DNA from: JBLIOB01 sp047639575
GTDB lineage: Bacteria; Bacteroidota; Bacteroidia; Flavobacteriales_D; Parvicellaceae
Reading direction: 5' to 3'
Length of the DNA stretch: 33,207 nucleotides
Assembly (NCBI GenBank): GCA_047639575.1
Contig: JBLIOB010000012.1
Span: 1 to 33,207 of the forward strand
The first letter of the stretch is position 1. Every line of letters begins with the position of its first letter. Of the stretch, positions 1 through 8,379 are shown piece after piece. The notes under the pieces were generated by a model. That model saw only the letters and a program-made list of their open reading frames with translations, was not told where the DNA came from and did no database searches. Made by a program: the position numbers and the translations under genes.

Positions 1-1040
1 ACCGAAATTCTAGACTCTTCCTCAGACAGGTAATTCTCAATTAATTGAATCGACTCACTATTAAAGCCTAGGTAACTCTTAGCTGAGGCGTACAGCAGCA
101 TATAACGAGGGTAATATTTATCCCTAAATGATTTGAGCTGAGAATCGATAGACTTTTTAAGCTCTATTAGATATACCAGACAGCCTCTAAAATCTCGATT
201 CCTATACAATACATGCGAAATCATATACAAAAGCTCAATTTTCACTTGCATGTTTCTTTTATCAAACCCACCATTTTCATTAATCAAATTGTATTGTTCG
301 ATAATTATGGGTTCAAATCGATGAAAATCCTTATCTGCAAGTGCGCCAATCCTAAGAATTGACAGAACTTTTAACAGATGCTTAGGTCGTTTTGAAAATG
401 TTTCCGTTACTCCTGACTCATTAAATAACACCATTATATGAGCACTTAAATAACCATCTAAGACTCCTGTTTTATGCTTATATAGCAAATGCTTAATCTT
501 AGTTGTCAGAATATTAACATCCTCATCTTCAGCAGCAAGCGTTCTGTTATTTCTTAATCTTTCTACGATTTGGTCAATATTTGGAGCAAATTCCGGATGC
601 CATTGTTCAATTTGTAAATTGTATACGTTATCCAGCAAGTCAAATAACTCCGATTTCTCCGCAAGACTCTCTGATTTCACAAGATAAGACCATCCAATTT
701 TATGCAAATTCCTACTAAATAAATGTTGCGACAAAGAAAGCATACTCATTACTTTGGAAGAATCTGTTTCATCCTCATCCATTCGTTTTAGTGTAACGAA
801 ATCTGTAAGTTGTCTAATTAATCTTTTACGAAGCATATTATAGGCTTCTCTATTTTCACTGCCGTATAGTTGATTGATAATTAATCTTGGTTTTTTCTCC
901 GGATCATCAACAATAATATCAAAAAGCTCTAAATCTCGTCTTCTCGTTTTACTTCGTTGTCTTTGGGCGAATACCCTAAACTCTTTTTTTTCTTCTTCAT
1001 TTAGTGAAAGAATCACTGATTTTAATTGATCAACGGCCAT
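1..1040 (-). CDS. Unrecognised cytoplasmic helical protein, C-terminus cut by window edge
   Basis: The frame opens at ATG 1040 on the minus strand (start MAVDQLKSVILSLNEEE) and runs without a stop for 346 codons to the left edge, so the C-terminus is missing. The protein is rich in Glu, Lys, Arg, Leu and Asn, has no signal peptide or membrane segment, and reads as a chain of amphipathic helices. A basic stretch (RQRSKTRRR) lies near residues 27-35. Later segments, such as MLLYASAKSYLGF, resemble the paired helices of TPR-like repeats, but I cannot assign a family. It diverges from the transporter/acyltransferase gene across a 152-bp AT-rich spacer holding a small palindrome at 1102-1116 and two TACGTA sites (1049-1054, 1116-1121). 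The coding call rests on the long open frame and its protein-like composition. Function unknown. Confidence 0.75.
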   Translation of the reverse strand, partial: MAVDQLKSVILSLNEEEKKEFRVFAQRQRSKTRRRDLELFDIIVDDPEKKPRLIINQLYGSENREAYNMLRKRLIRQLTDFVTLKRMDEDETDSSKVMSMLSLSQHLFSRNLHKIGWSYLVKSESLAEKSELFDLLDNVYNLQIEQWHPEFAPNIDQIVERLRNNRTLAAEDEDVNILTTKIKHLLYKHKTGVLDGYLSAHIMVLFNESGVTETFSKRPKHLLKVLSILRIGALADKDFHRFEPIIIEQYNLINENGGFDKRNMQVKIELLYMISHVLYRNRDFRGCLVYLIELKKSIDSQLKSFRDKYYPRYMLLYASAKSYLGFNSESIQLIENYLSEEESRIS

Positions 1041-1192
1041 TTTATCTATACGTATTAAGCATGTTATCCATACTATAATTAGTAGAAATTATAAGTATTT
1101 AACATTTTTTAAATGTACGTATAAAAATTTAATCGCATTTTAAACTAGCGCAATATGTAATAGTATTGTTTCATCAATAAAAAACAATCGCT

Positions 1193-4132
1193 ATGAAAAA
1201 ATGGATGCCACTGTTTTTAACTCAGTTTTTCGGAGTTCTGAACGACAATCTATTAAAATACCTGATTATTTTCATCGGAGTATTATGGGTGTCAGAAGAT
1301 ATGCAATCGTTAGTAATTCCGATTGCTTCAGCTCTATTGGTGTTGCCATACGTGCTTTTTAGCCCATTTGCCGGATTACTTTCTCAGTTAAAAAGTAAAA
1401 CGAGTATTGTAAAAATTGCAAAATTAGCCGAGATCCCAATCATGGCATTAGCCATCATCGGATTTAGCATCGAAAACATTACACTATTGCTGGTCAGTCT
1501 ATTTTTGATGGGACTGCAAAGTGCCATCTACTCCCCTTCCAAACTAGGATTAATTAAGGACGTTGCTGGAAAATCTGATTTAAACCGCGGAACTGGGATT
1601 ATGGATTTCCTTGGATTTATTGCGGTCTTACTAAGTACAGTTTTAGCAGGGTACATCGCAAATCTTTCAGCAAATCAAATTACAATTATTGGAGTGATTT
1701 TACTTCTAATAGCTGTTGCTGGATGGTTTACAAGCACTAAAATCTCCACACCCGTATTAAAAGATGAAGCTCCTAACAGGATTTCAATAATGCCTTTGAA
1801 ATTTATGAAGGAGTCATTTCTGAAGGCAAAGAAGATTAGAGGCTTAAACATGGTTATTCTTGGCTTAGGGATGTTTTGGTTTATCGCTTCGCTAATACAA
1901 ATGAACTTACTTGTATATTGTAAAGAAGTCCTCCTTCTAGATTCAGTTGGCACAAGTGTTATATGGGCAATTACGACAATAGGAATCGCTTTAGGCTGCT
2001 TTACTGCGGGAATCATCAATAAATCTCGAGTTGAACTTGGTATCTCGGTGATTGGAGCCATTGGCTTAGCCGTATTCACTTTAATTGCGGCATTCGCTGA
2101 CCTGGGCTCTTACGGTTTTTGCGCCATCTTATTTTTCGGAGCATTTTCAGCAGGACTTTACAAGATTCCTCTAAATAGCTGGATGCAAGAAAGATCATCG
2201 TCAAAAGAACTTCCTAGCAACCTGGCATATCTTAATATGGTTGTATTTATAATTATTCTTATTTCATCCGGAATTTTTGCCCTATTCATGAGCCACCTAG
2301 ACAGTATTGCTGTGTTCTACTTGATCGGCTTTGCGAGTTTAATTCTGGCTATTTATATATTAATAAAAAATCCAGCTGAGTTCGTGAGAATTATCGTTTT
2401 CATAATGGCGCGAGTAATCTATAAAATGAATATTAAAGGGGTCCAGAACATTCCTAAAGATAGTGGAGCCCTTATCGTAGCGAATCATCTTTCTTTCATG
2501 GATTTTATTTTGATTGCAGGATCAGTACCTCGAAAAATTCGATACGTGATGTTCAAAGACACTTATGACCATAAACTTATGAAATGGTTTTTCAAGAGTT
2601 TAAACATGATTCCAATCGCACCAAGGGGAAGAAACAATTTGCAAGATTTTAATAAACTCTGTCAGGATCAAATTAACCAAGGGCATGTTGTAGTAATTTT
2701 TGCAGAAGGTATGGTATCTAGAAATGGTCATTTGCATGAATTCAAGAGAGGAATGGAGCACATTGCAAACAAAATAACTGCTCCAATCATTCCGATTCAT
2801 ATGGAGGGAGTATTAGGAACTCCATTTACCTACTTAGCCGGGAACTCAAAGTCTGAAAAATTTAGATTTAAAAATTTAAGGAATAAAGTGTTCATCAATA
2901 TTGGCGAACCAATGAAACCAACTTCTACTTCTTTTGAAGTACGTCAAAAAGTTATGGAATTGAATGCTGATAATTTAGCTGCTAGAATTGAAGAAAATCA
3001 GCTTTCTCATCACGACTTTATTGAGTATTCCTTTAAAAACTTGAGGAGTCACGCTTTCCAAACAGATCGTAATCCGATATCTCATAGACAATTAATAAAG
3101 CGAGTTTTCACAAGAGCTAAAGGAATTAAGACCAAGTTAGATGGAAAGTCGTCTGCTATTATTTTCATTGATGATCAATTGGAACATGCAATTACTTGTC
3201 TGGCAATGAGTCTTGCAGGGAAAACAAGTATTCTGGCAAAAGCCAATGGAACAGATATTGATTACCTCAGAAGAAAGTTCATTACTAATACAGTGCTTAC
3301 TGATAAGCCGATTGCAAAAGTTGACTTCAGTCCTGTTTGGATCTCTCATTTAGATGATAAAAAAATGTCCGTCCCGTTCATTAGAATGATACGGTTATTC
3401 AATTCAATCGATCGTTATTTTAATAATAAGCATGACAAATACGATAAAGTGATTATTGGCTCATCTGATGATGGAAATACGGCAACCACCCATCAAAATT
3501 TAATTGCTACAATTTATGGGCTAGGCCAGGTTAACAATTTAGCCAAGTATGGGAATTTGAAAGTGTTTTTTGGAGAAGAAACATCAATCCACAACTTGCT
3601 AAGTGCATGGCTCCCAGCCTGCAAGCCTATCATTGGTGCAACTGGTGATGATTTAATGAAAGTTAACTCAGTAATTGGTCTAGAGGAAGACATCCATGAC
3701 AACCTGCCTCATTTGAATAGTAAATCGCTTCAAAATATAATTACTGATTTTAATAAGTTCAGTATTCTGTCAGACGTTATAGATGCCAATAAAATTAACA
3801 TCCAAACCGGATTTGGGCTTTTAGGAAACATCCCAATATTAAGTCTTAACACCAAAGATTTTGTAGGTCAAGACATTGCGGGAAAATCTCTTCATCAAAT
3901 TGGATCTAATAATGAAAGTGCTGGAAGACCTTTACCAGGACTGGCTGTTCAAATTGTAGACGCAAATAACTGGAACAATGTATTAATGGCAAACGAGGTT
4001 GGAACCATCTTAATTAGAGGAGCTCAAATAGCGCAGCAATTAACACTAAAGACAGCCGACTATTTAAACGGATGGTTAAACACAAAAATGACTGGCTACA
4101 TTGATGAGAAAGGGTTTGTTCACTTTGTATAA
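1193..4132 (+). CDS. LplT-like MFS transporter / PlsC acyltransferase fusion with degenerate acyl-ACP synthetase-like domain
   Basis: 979-residue inner-membrane fusion. Residues 1-400 form a 12-helix MFS domain resembling LplT, the lysophospholipid flippase (opening WMPLFLTQFFGVLNDN). Residues 415-620 are a PlsC/LPLAT acyltransferase with an intact HX4D motif (H432, D437) and an EG motif (E505-G506). Residues 620-979 align in layout with the AMP-binding domain of Aas, but key sites are lost. The P-loop region reads GSSDDGN at 756-762 with no lysine, the usual YGxTE position reads GFGLLGN at 873-879, the TGD motif reads TGY at 967-969, and the chain stops just after it, so the C-terminal lid with the catalytic lysine is absent. 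In E. coli LplT and Aas import and reacylate lysophospholipids. Here uptake plus acyl transfer is plausible, but ATP-dependent acyl activation probably is not. A DUF2459 gene follows after 12 nt. Confidence 0.88.
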   Translation: MKKWMPLFLTQFFGVLNDNLLKYLIIFIGVLWVSEDMQSLVIPIASALLVLPYVLFSPFAGLLSQLKSKTSIVKIAKLAEIPIMALAIIGFSIENITLLLVSLFLMGLQSAIYSPSKLGLIKDVAGKSDLNRGTGIMDFLGFIAVLLSTVLAGYIANLSANQITIIGVILLLIAVAGWFTSTKISTPVLKDEAPNRISIMPLKFMKESFLKAKKIRGLNMVILGLGMFWFIASLIQMNLLVYCKEVLLLDSVGTSVIWAITTIGIALGCFTAGIINKSRVELGISVIGAIGLAVFTLIAAFADLGSYGFCAILFFGAFSAGLYKIPLNSWMQERSSSKELPSNLAYLNMVVFIIILISSGIFALFMSHLDSIAVFYLIGFASLILAIYILIKNPAEFVRIIVFIMARVIYKMNIKGVQNIPKDSGALIVANHLSFMDFILIAGSVPRKIRYVMFKDTYDHKLMKWFFKSLNMIPIAPRGRNNLQDFNKLCQDQINQGHVVVIFAEGMVSRNGHLHEFKRGMEHIANKITAPIIPIHMEGVLGTPFTYLAGNSKSEKFRFKNLRNKVFINIGEPMKPTSTSFEVRQKVMELNADNLAARIEENQLSHHDFIEYSFKNLRSHAFQTDRNPISHRQLIKRVFTRAKGIKTKLDGKSSAIIFIDDQLEHAITCLAMSLAGKTSILAKANGTDIDYLRRKFITNTVLTDKPIAKVDFSPVWISHLDDKKMSVPFIRMIRLFNSIDRYFNNKHDKYDKVIIGSSDDGNTATTHQNLIATIYGLGQVNNLAKYGNLKVFFGEETSIHNLLSAWLPACKPIIGATGDDLMKVNSVIGLEEDIHDNLPHLNSKSLQNIITDFNKFSILSDVIDANKINIQTGFGLLGNIPILSLNTKDFVGQDIAGKSLHQIGSNNESAGRPLPGLAVQIVDANNWNNVLMANEVGTILIRGAQIAQQLTLKTADYLNGWLNTKMTGYIDEKGFVHFV

Positions 4133-4144
4133 CTATATTAACAT

Positions 4145-4825
4145 ATGAATAACAAATTGAAATTTGCACTGAGATTTCCTTTATACGTGATCGAATGCAC
4201 TATTGTCTTGCTTGTTTGTTATCAAACATTTGTACTCCTAATGATGATTATTCCTGTCGGAAGTTCTAATACTAAGGGTATAGGAACTGAAGCTTTCGTA
4301 ATCACTAATGGTGTTCATACCGATATATGCATTCCTGTTGATTTGGCTAGCGACTGGCTTTCTTTTATTGACGCTGAAGATTATACCACTTATGGATCTG
4401 ATATTAAATACCTAAGTTTTGGGTGGGGAGATAAAGGGTTTTATTTAAATACACCAGAATGGTCGGACCTAAAGTTCTCCGTTGCCGTAGAAGCTATGAT
4501 CCTAAATAGCCCTACAACCATGCATGTGGTTGCCCATCTTAAAAAGCCCATTGTATCTGACCGTATTAAGTCCATTAAAATTTATCACGATAAACTTGAA
4601 CCTCTCAAATCATTCATTTTAAGTGGTTTTCAGCGGAATGAAAATGGGCCATTGCTGATTGAAAATGCTAATTATGGACCGTTAGATAACTTCTATGAAG
4701 CAAATGGATCCTATAGCCTATTCGAAACTTGTAATAGTTGGACTAATAAAGCTTTAAAGGCAGCTGGCATAAGGACCTCTTTAGATGCATTCAACGAGCA
4801 AGGCATTATGAGACATCTGAATTAG
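4145..4825 (+). CDS. DUF2459 / TIGR02117 family protein
   Basis: 226 residues with one N-terminal membrane anchor (about residues 15-40), then an exported or periplasmic domain. The conserved blocks of the DUF2459/TIGR02117 family are visible: NGVHTDICIP near residues 55-64 (H58), a FGWGDKGFY block near 96-104, and ETCNSWTNKALKAAG near 194-208 with C196. A conserved Cys and His on such a scaffold recall NlpC/P60-like papain folds, but that link is inference and no activity is known to me for the family. The start follows the upstream stop by only 12 nt, so the two are probably cotranscribed. That would place this protein in a lipid or envelope maintenance setting. Confidence 0.85.
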   Translation: MNNKLKFALRFPLYVIECTIVLLVCYQTFVLLMMIIPVGSSNTKGIGTEAFVITNGVHTDICIPVDLASDWLSFIDAEDYTTYGSDIKYLSFGWGDKGFYLNTPEWSDLKFSVAVEAMILNSPTTMHVVAHLKKPIVSDRIKSIKIYHDKLEPLKSFILSGFQRNENGPLLIENANYGPLDNFYEANGSYSLFETCNSWTNKALKAAGIRTSLDAFNEQGIMRHLN

Positions 4826-4896
4826 ATTTATAGTAAGACAATCTAGTTGGCACTTTGACGTCCTTTTTTCTAACTTAACGGTTCAAAATTAACCCT

Positions 4897-4983
4897 ATGA
4901 AATTTATCATTTTCGCCCTTATTGTTTTTGCGATTGTACCTGCAATTAGCCAGACGAAAGAAATCTCTTCCGAAATACCTTAA
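4897..4983 (+). CDS. 28-codon signal-peptide-like frame, possible gene remnant
   Basis: A short frame, MKFIIFALIVFAIVPAIS followed by QTKEISSEIP and a stop, begins 71 nt after the DUF2459 gene. It has a textbook Bacteroidota signal peptide (short basic start, hydrophobic core, small residue before Gln) but only about ten residues of mature sequence. It could be the relic of a secreted protein whose body was lost, a genuine micropeptide, or chance. A hairpin element follows immediately. Confidence 0.3.
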   Translation: MKFIIFALIVFAIVPAISQTKEISSEIP

Positions 4984-4993
4984 CTGATTTTTG

Positions 4994-5053
4994 AATTACG
5001 AATTACGATTTTAGAATTTTGACAACTCTAAAATCGTAAATCTGATATCGTAA
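4994..5053. terminator. Nested inverted repeat, probable bidirectional terminator or intergenic repeat element
   Basis: A perfect 13-bp inverted repeat, TTACGATTTTAGA at 5003-5015 and its complement at 5027-5039, encloses an 11-nt loop. An outer 6-bp pair (TTACGA at 4996-5001 with TCGTAA at 5048-5053) adds a second tier with a bulge on the right arm. The left side also holds a tandem AATTACG repeat (4994-5007). It lies between convergent genes (DUF2459 and the deiminase), where a two-way terminator is expected. There is no clear T-run directly after the stem, so a dispersed palindromic element is the alternative. Confidence 0.55.
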
Positions 5054-5064
5054 CTCTCTTGGTT

Positions 5065-6837
5065 CTATTTAACCATTAATGGCATTGCCATTATCCCTTT
5101 GCTAGACCTTAAAACAATATTATATGCTCCTGATGCAAAATCAGAAACATTGACGAAGTACTTTCTAGAGTTACCTGCAAACGCACCAGTATGAATTGTT
5201 TTTACTAATTCACCAAGTACATTATAAATAGATAAGTCTCCATTGAAACTGTAAACATTGCTAATTTCAATACATGTTAAACCTTGAGAAGGATTAGGAA
5301 ATACTCGTCCAAAAGAAATAGCATCCTCGATCACATCAACGGCACCGGTAACTTCAAAATGAAAATAACCAATAGGTGCAGGCATAGGTCTAACTTGAGA
5401 TTTACCAGAGACTGAATTACCTTCAACATAATAGTAAACATGTGTCCCTACTGATTGAGTCGGGATATCGGCCGTCCATGTATCTCCGGAAGAATTTGTC
5501 ATACCTACTGAAGTATAAGAGCCACCTGCGCTTGTTTTATAGTGCATAGTTGCTGAGGATATTCCAGAACGATGCATGACTAGCGCATCCACCGTATATG
5601 GATTAACATCATCCAGAGTATTGGGAAGTTCCTGATGTGAAATCAACAAAGGATCTTCAACTCCGATCGCTTTAGTAATACAATGAATTGCTCCTCCAGA
5701 ACCAATAATGTTGGAACCTGAATTATCGCAATCAATACCGATGACGTCATAGCCCGGCATTGTTTCTCTTAGTATTCTTAATCCAATGGTATCCCATTCT
5801 TCGCGGTAAGTTGGAACCAGTACTTTATTGTTTACGATTAAGTTGTTTGCATAAGTTCTATACGAAGCTCCAGACCAAGAACCATCAGGATAACCACCAC
5901 TTGTACTAGGAACCATAGGAATTCGCACTATTTTATAAGGAGTGCCGAAGACTGAAACAAAGTTATCCTGGATATATTGGATATTCAATTCAACTTGAGG
6001 GCCGTCTGAAGTTCCTACAGGAAATTCACCAATAACTAAAGTTTCTTCATCCACTAACTTCATGTGCATATCGATATGGTGAATATCATCATAAGGCAGA
6101 ACAGTCATTTTAACATATGTATCAATTCCCATCCAATCATCCATTAACTGATCTACCTGAGCCGAAGTTTTAACTGTTAAATTATAAGCCCCAGATGCGT
6201 CATTTTCATCATTTACAAGTTCCGAAGAGAACGCTGTTCCGAATCCATCCGCCATGAAATTTCCTCCAGTATGCACTAAATCTGTACCAGACTGAGCCAT
6301 TTCATACACTGGTATTCCCAGCTGATTACCAATTGCCTCCGGAGCTGAATTATCATCTGGTCTGCTCCTATTATAGATCCAGTCCACTAAAATCAATGAA
6401 TCAACGTAATCTTTGTAAACCGTGTTTCCTCCATAATCTCTCATCCATATAGAATTGTAATCATCTTCAACAAATGTTACGTTAGTGATAGGAACTCCGT
6501 ATCCAGTAAGTTCGCTTTGGGCAGTTGTTGCACTCAAACAAAGTATAACCACATTACATTCTGATTGCACTTCACGAACTATTTCAGCCAAAATACTTTT
6601 AAAACCTGTCCAAGTAATACAAATCGATTGAACTTCTTCCCATTCTGCCATGGTCCTAAGGTTACCAATTGGTTGGGCCTGTATAGTGGACTTCGCATTA
6701 GCCGAATACGAATCTTTATAGGATTTAATTGCTTCTTTCGAATTTTCTTCGATTGTAGAGCCAATTGGCAAATTGGCCTGAGCAAAAATAATTGAAAAGC
6801 TAAGTGTAAGTAGCAGCGTAGATATTACTGTTTTCAT
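5065..6837 (-). CDS. Secreted PPAD/agmatine-deiminase family protein with T9SS type A sorting domain
   Basis: 590 residues from ATG 6837, chosen because MKTVISTLLLTLSFSIIFAQ is a clear signal peptide; the frame extends 31 codons further upstream but that sequence is not protein-like. Residues 55-425 form an arginine-type deiminase of the Porphyromonas PAD/agmatine deiminase family. Candidate catalytic residues are D134 (WMRDYGG), H254 and D256 (HIDMH) and C386 (GGAIHCIT). An Ig-like domain (about 430-510) and a T9SS C-terminal domain (about 520-590, with FPNPSQG and a final beta-rich segment ending MVK) follow. This domain order is that of P. gingivalis PPAD. An RSR at 157-159 lies where PPAD has the arginines that bind the substrate's C-terminal carboxylate. 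The expected reaction is guanidino hydrolysis to a citrulline or carbamoyl product outside the cell. The substrate, peptidyl-Arg or agmatine, is not settled. Confidence 0.85.
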   Translation of the reverse strand: MKTVISTLLLTLSFSIIFAQANLPIGSTIEENSKEAIKSYKDSYSANAKSTIQAQPIGNLRTMAEWEEVQSICITWTGFKSILAEIVREVQSECNVVILCLSATTAQSELTGYGVPITNVTFVEDDYNSIWMRDYGGNTVYKDYVDSLILVDWIYNRSRPDDNSAPEAIGNQLGIPVYEMAQSGTDLVHTGGNFMADGFGTAFSSELVNDENDASGAYNLTVKTSAQVDQLMDDWMGIDTYVKMTVLPYDDIHHIDMHMKLVDEETLVIGEFPVGTSDGPQVELNIQYIQDNFVSVFGTPYKIVRIPMVPSTSGGYPDGSWSGASYRTYANNLIVNNKVLVPTYREEWDTIGLRILRETMPGYDVIGIDCDNSGSNIIGSGGAIHCITKAIGVEDPLLISHQELPNTLDDVNPYTVDALVMHRSGISSATMHYKTSAGGSYTSVGMTNSSGDTWTADIPTQSVGTHVYYYVEGNSVSGKSQVRPMPAPIGYFHFEVTGAVDVIEDAISFGRVFPNPSQGLTCIEISNVYSFNGDLSIYNVLGELVKTIHTGAFAGNSRKYFVNVSDFASGAYNIVLRSSKGIMAMPLMVK

Positions 6838-6969
6838 TTTTATTTTTTTGATGCTGCATAAAGCTACGACATTAATATAGGATAGTATGGCATAGTTTAT
6901 GACAGTTTGTTTACGGCCGCATAGATCCATTAACGAAATAATGAATACTTTAGAGGTAGCCTAATAGTC

Positions 6970-8379
6970 ATGAAAATAATCTTTTTACTGTTTATCTGTC
7001 TAATATCACTGAGCTCGATTTCACAAGAATTAGAAGCAACATGGACCCAGTTTACGGATGCTGAAAAAACTGACAAGGTTGAGCTCATAGGAGTAACCTC
7101 TGAAAAAATTGTTGTTGGAGTTAGAAAACAAGGCAAAATTCAAGAAGCTCAAATCATTGAATACGGACGAGAATTTGGATCTTACAAGGTACTTGATGCA
7201 AGTTTTGAAAACGAGTCTATTATTTATTTTGAATTAATAAAGGGCCGAACTATAGTCTTTTCCACGAAGAAACAGGAAGGCAATAAAAAAGGGCTGTTTA
7301 GCAGATCCATTGAAGATGGAAAATTTAGTCCGCCAGCATTACTCTGTGTTTCAAATCACGCTAGTTCATCCTTTGATTTTACTTTATCTCCAGACGGAAA
7401 ACATTTTGGAGTTATTGCCAACGCTCCTTATATGAAGGGCAAGAATGAAGAAATAGAATCATGGATCTTTACTTCTTCTTTAGTCCTGCGAATTGAACAT
7501 AAGCTAGCATTAACTAACGATAATAGGAAGGTTAAAGTAAATGTTCCGGTGATGTCAAATACAGGAGTCCTATTTATTATTAAAAGATACCGTGTTGGTT
7601 TAGACAACAACTATTTTGTTTTTACGATTGACCCGGCTAGCGAGCAACATCATAAAAAGACATTATCGCTGATGGGGAAAAGAATTGCAGATGTTAAATA
7701 TGAATTGGACAAAGAAAACAACCTGCATCTAGCAGGGTTTTATGTGTCGTCAAGTTATAACATTTACGAGGGAAGTTTTTATTTCAAGTTAGATCAAACG
7801 GCAGTAGCCACTACTTTCAAACAAAATGCATTTACCGAAGAATTTCTAATCAAGGCAGAAGGCAAGAAAACAGCAAAAAAGGTAGGTGGATTAGTTGATT
7901 TCAAAATTCGTGAGATGAAAATAGTTAACAACACTATATTCTTGACAGCTGAACATACTAAACAGGAAAAAGTAACGGTCGGTTCTGAGTTTAAAACTTT
8001 GTATATGAAGGATCGTTTGGCCTTAGTTTGTTTGAAGCCAGACGGTATGGTGGACCACATTGATGTATTAGGGTTAAACCAAGCAAGTAACAACGATCGA
8101 GGATTCTGGAACCAGCATAAATTAATAGAATATGATAGACAGTTACTCGTTGCTCATAATCTGAAGGATGATGAGAAGGTTATTTTTAATCTGAGCTCTT
8201 TGAAAGAAGATAAAACCTTCGAGTCTAAAGACTTCACATCAGTCTACAGTCAATTAGAAGAACCTATGGGTATTAACTTGAAGAACGTAAAGTTCTTTAA
8301 CAAAGAGATTGTGGTAACGGCTTGGGATATCAATAAATCAAAGTTCACCGTGGGAATAATCTCAGAAAAAGCGGAGTAA
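6970..8379 (+). CDS. Exported protein of unknown function
   Basis: 469 residues with a signal peptide (MKIIFLLFICLISLSSISQ, cleavage expected near residue 19). The mature part alternates short beta-like segments with charged loops (for example SFDFTLSPDGKHFG and IFLTAEHTKQ), which suggests a beta-propeller-like or other all-beta fold; I see no catalytic motif, lipobox or T9SS tail. I do not recognise the family. It diverges from the deiminase across 132 bp and its stop codon abuts the stop of the convergent barrel gene. A periplasmic or cell-surface location is inferred from the signal peptide only. Confidence 0.8.
   Translation: MKIIFLLFICLISLSSISQELEATWTQFTDAEKTDKVELIGVTSEKIVVGVRKQGKIQEAQIIEYGREFGSYKVLDASFENESIIYFELIKGRTIVFSTKKQEGNKKGLFSRSIEDGKFSPPALLCVSNHASSSFDFTLSPDGKHFGVIANAPYMKGKNEEIESWIFTSSLVLRIEHKLALTNDNRKVKVNVPVMSNTGVLFIIKRYRVGLDNNYFVFTIDPASEQHHKKTLSLMGKRIADVKYELDKENNLHLAGFYVSSSYNIYEGSFYFKLDQTAVATTFKQNAFTEEFLIKAEGKKTAKKVGGLVDFKIREMKIVNNTIFLTAEHTKQEKVTVGSEFKTLYMKDRLALVCLKPDGMVDHIDVLGLNQASNNDRGFWNQHKLIEYDRQLLVAHNLKDDEKVIFNLSSLKEDKTFESKDFTSVYSQLEEPMGINLKNVKFFNKEIVVTAWDINKSKFTVGIISEKAE

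Noticed and set aside
1102..1116. Palindrome ACATTT-TTT-AAATGT
   Set aside because: Short and AT-rich; expected by chance in this base composition.
6838..6930. Upstream extension of the deiminase frame by 31 codons
   Set aside because: The extension precedes a clean signal peptide beginning at 6837; a secreted T9SS cargo would not carry it.
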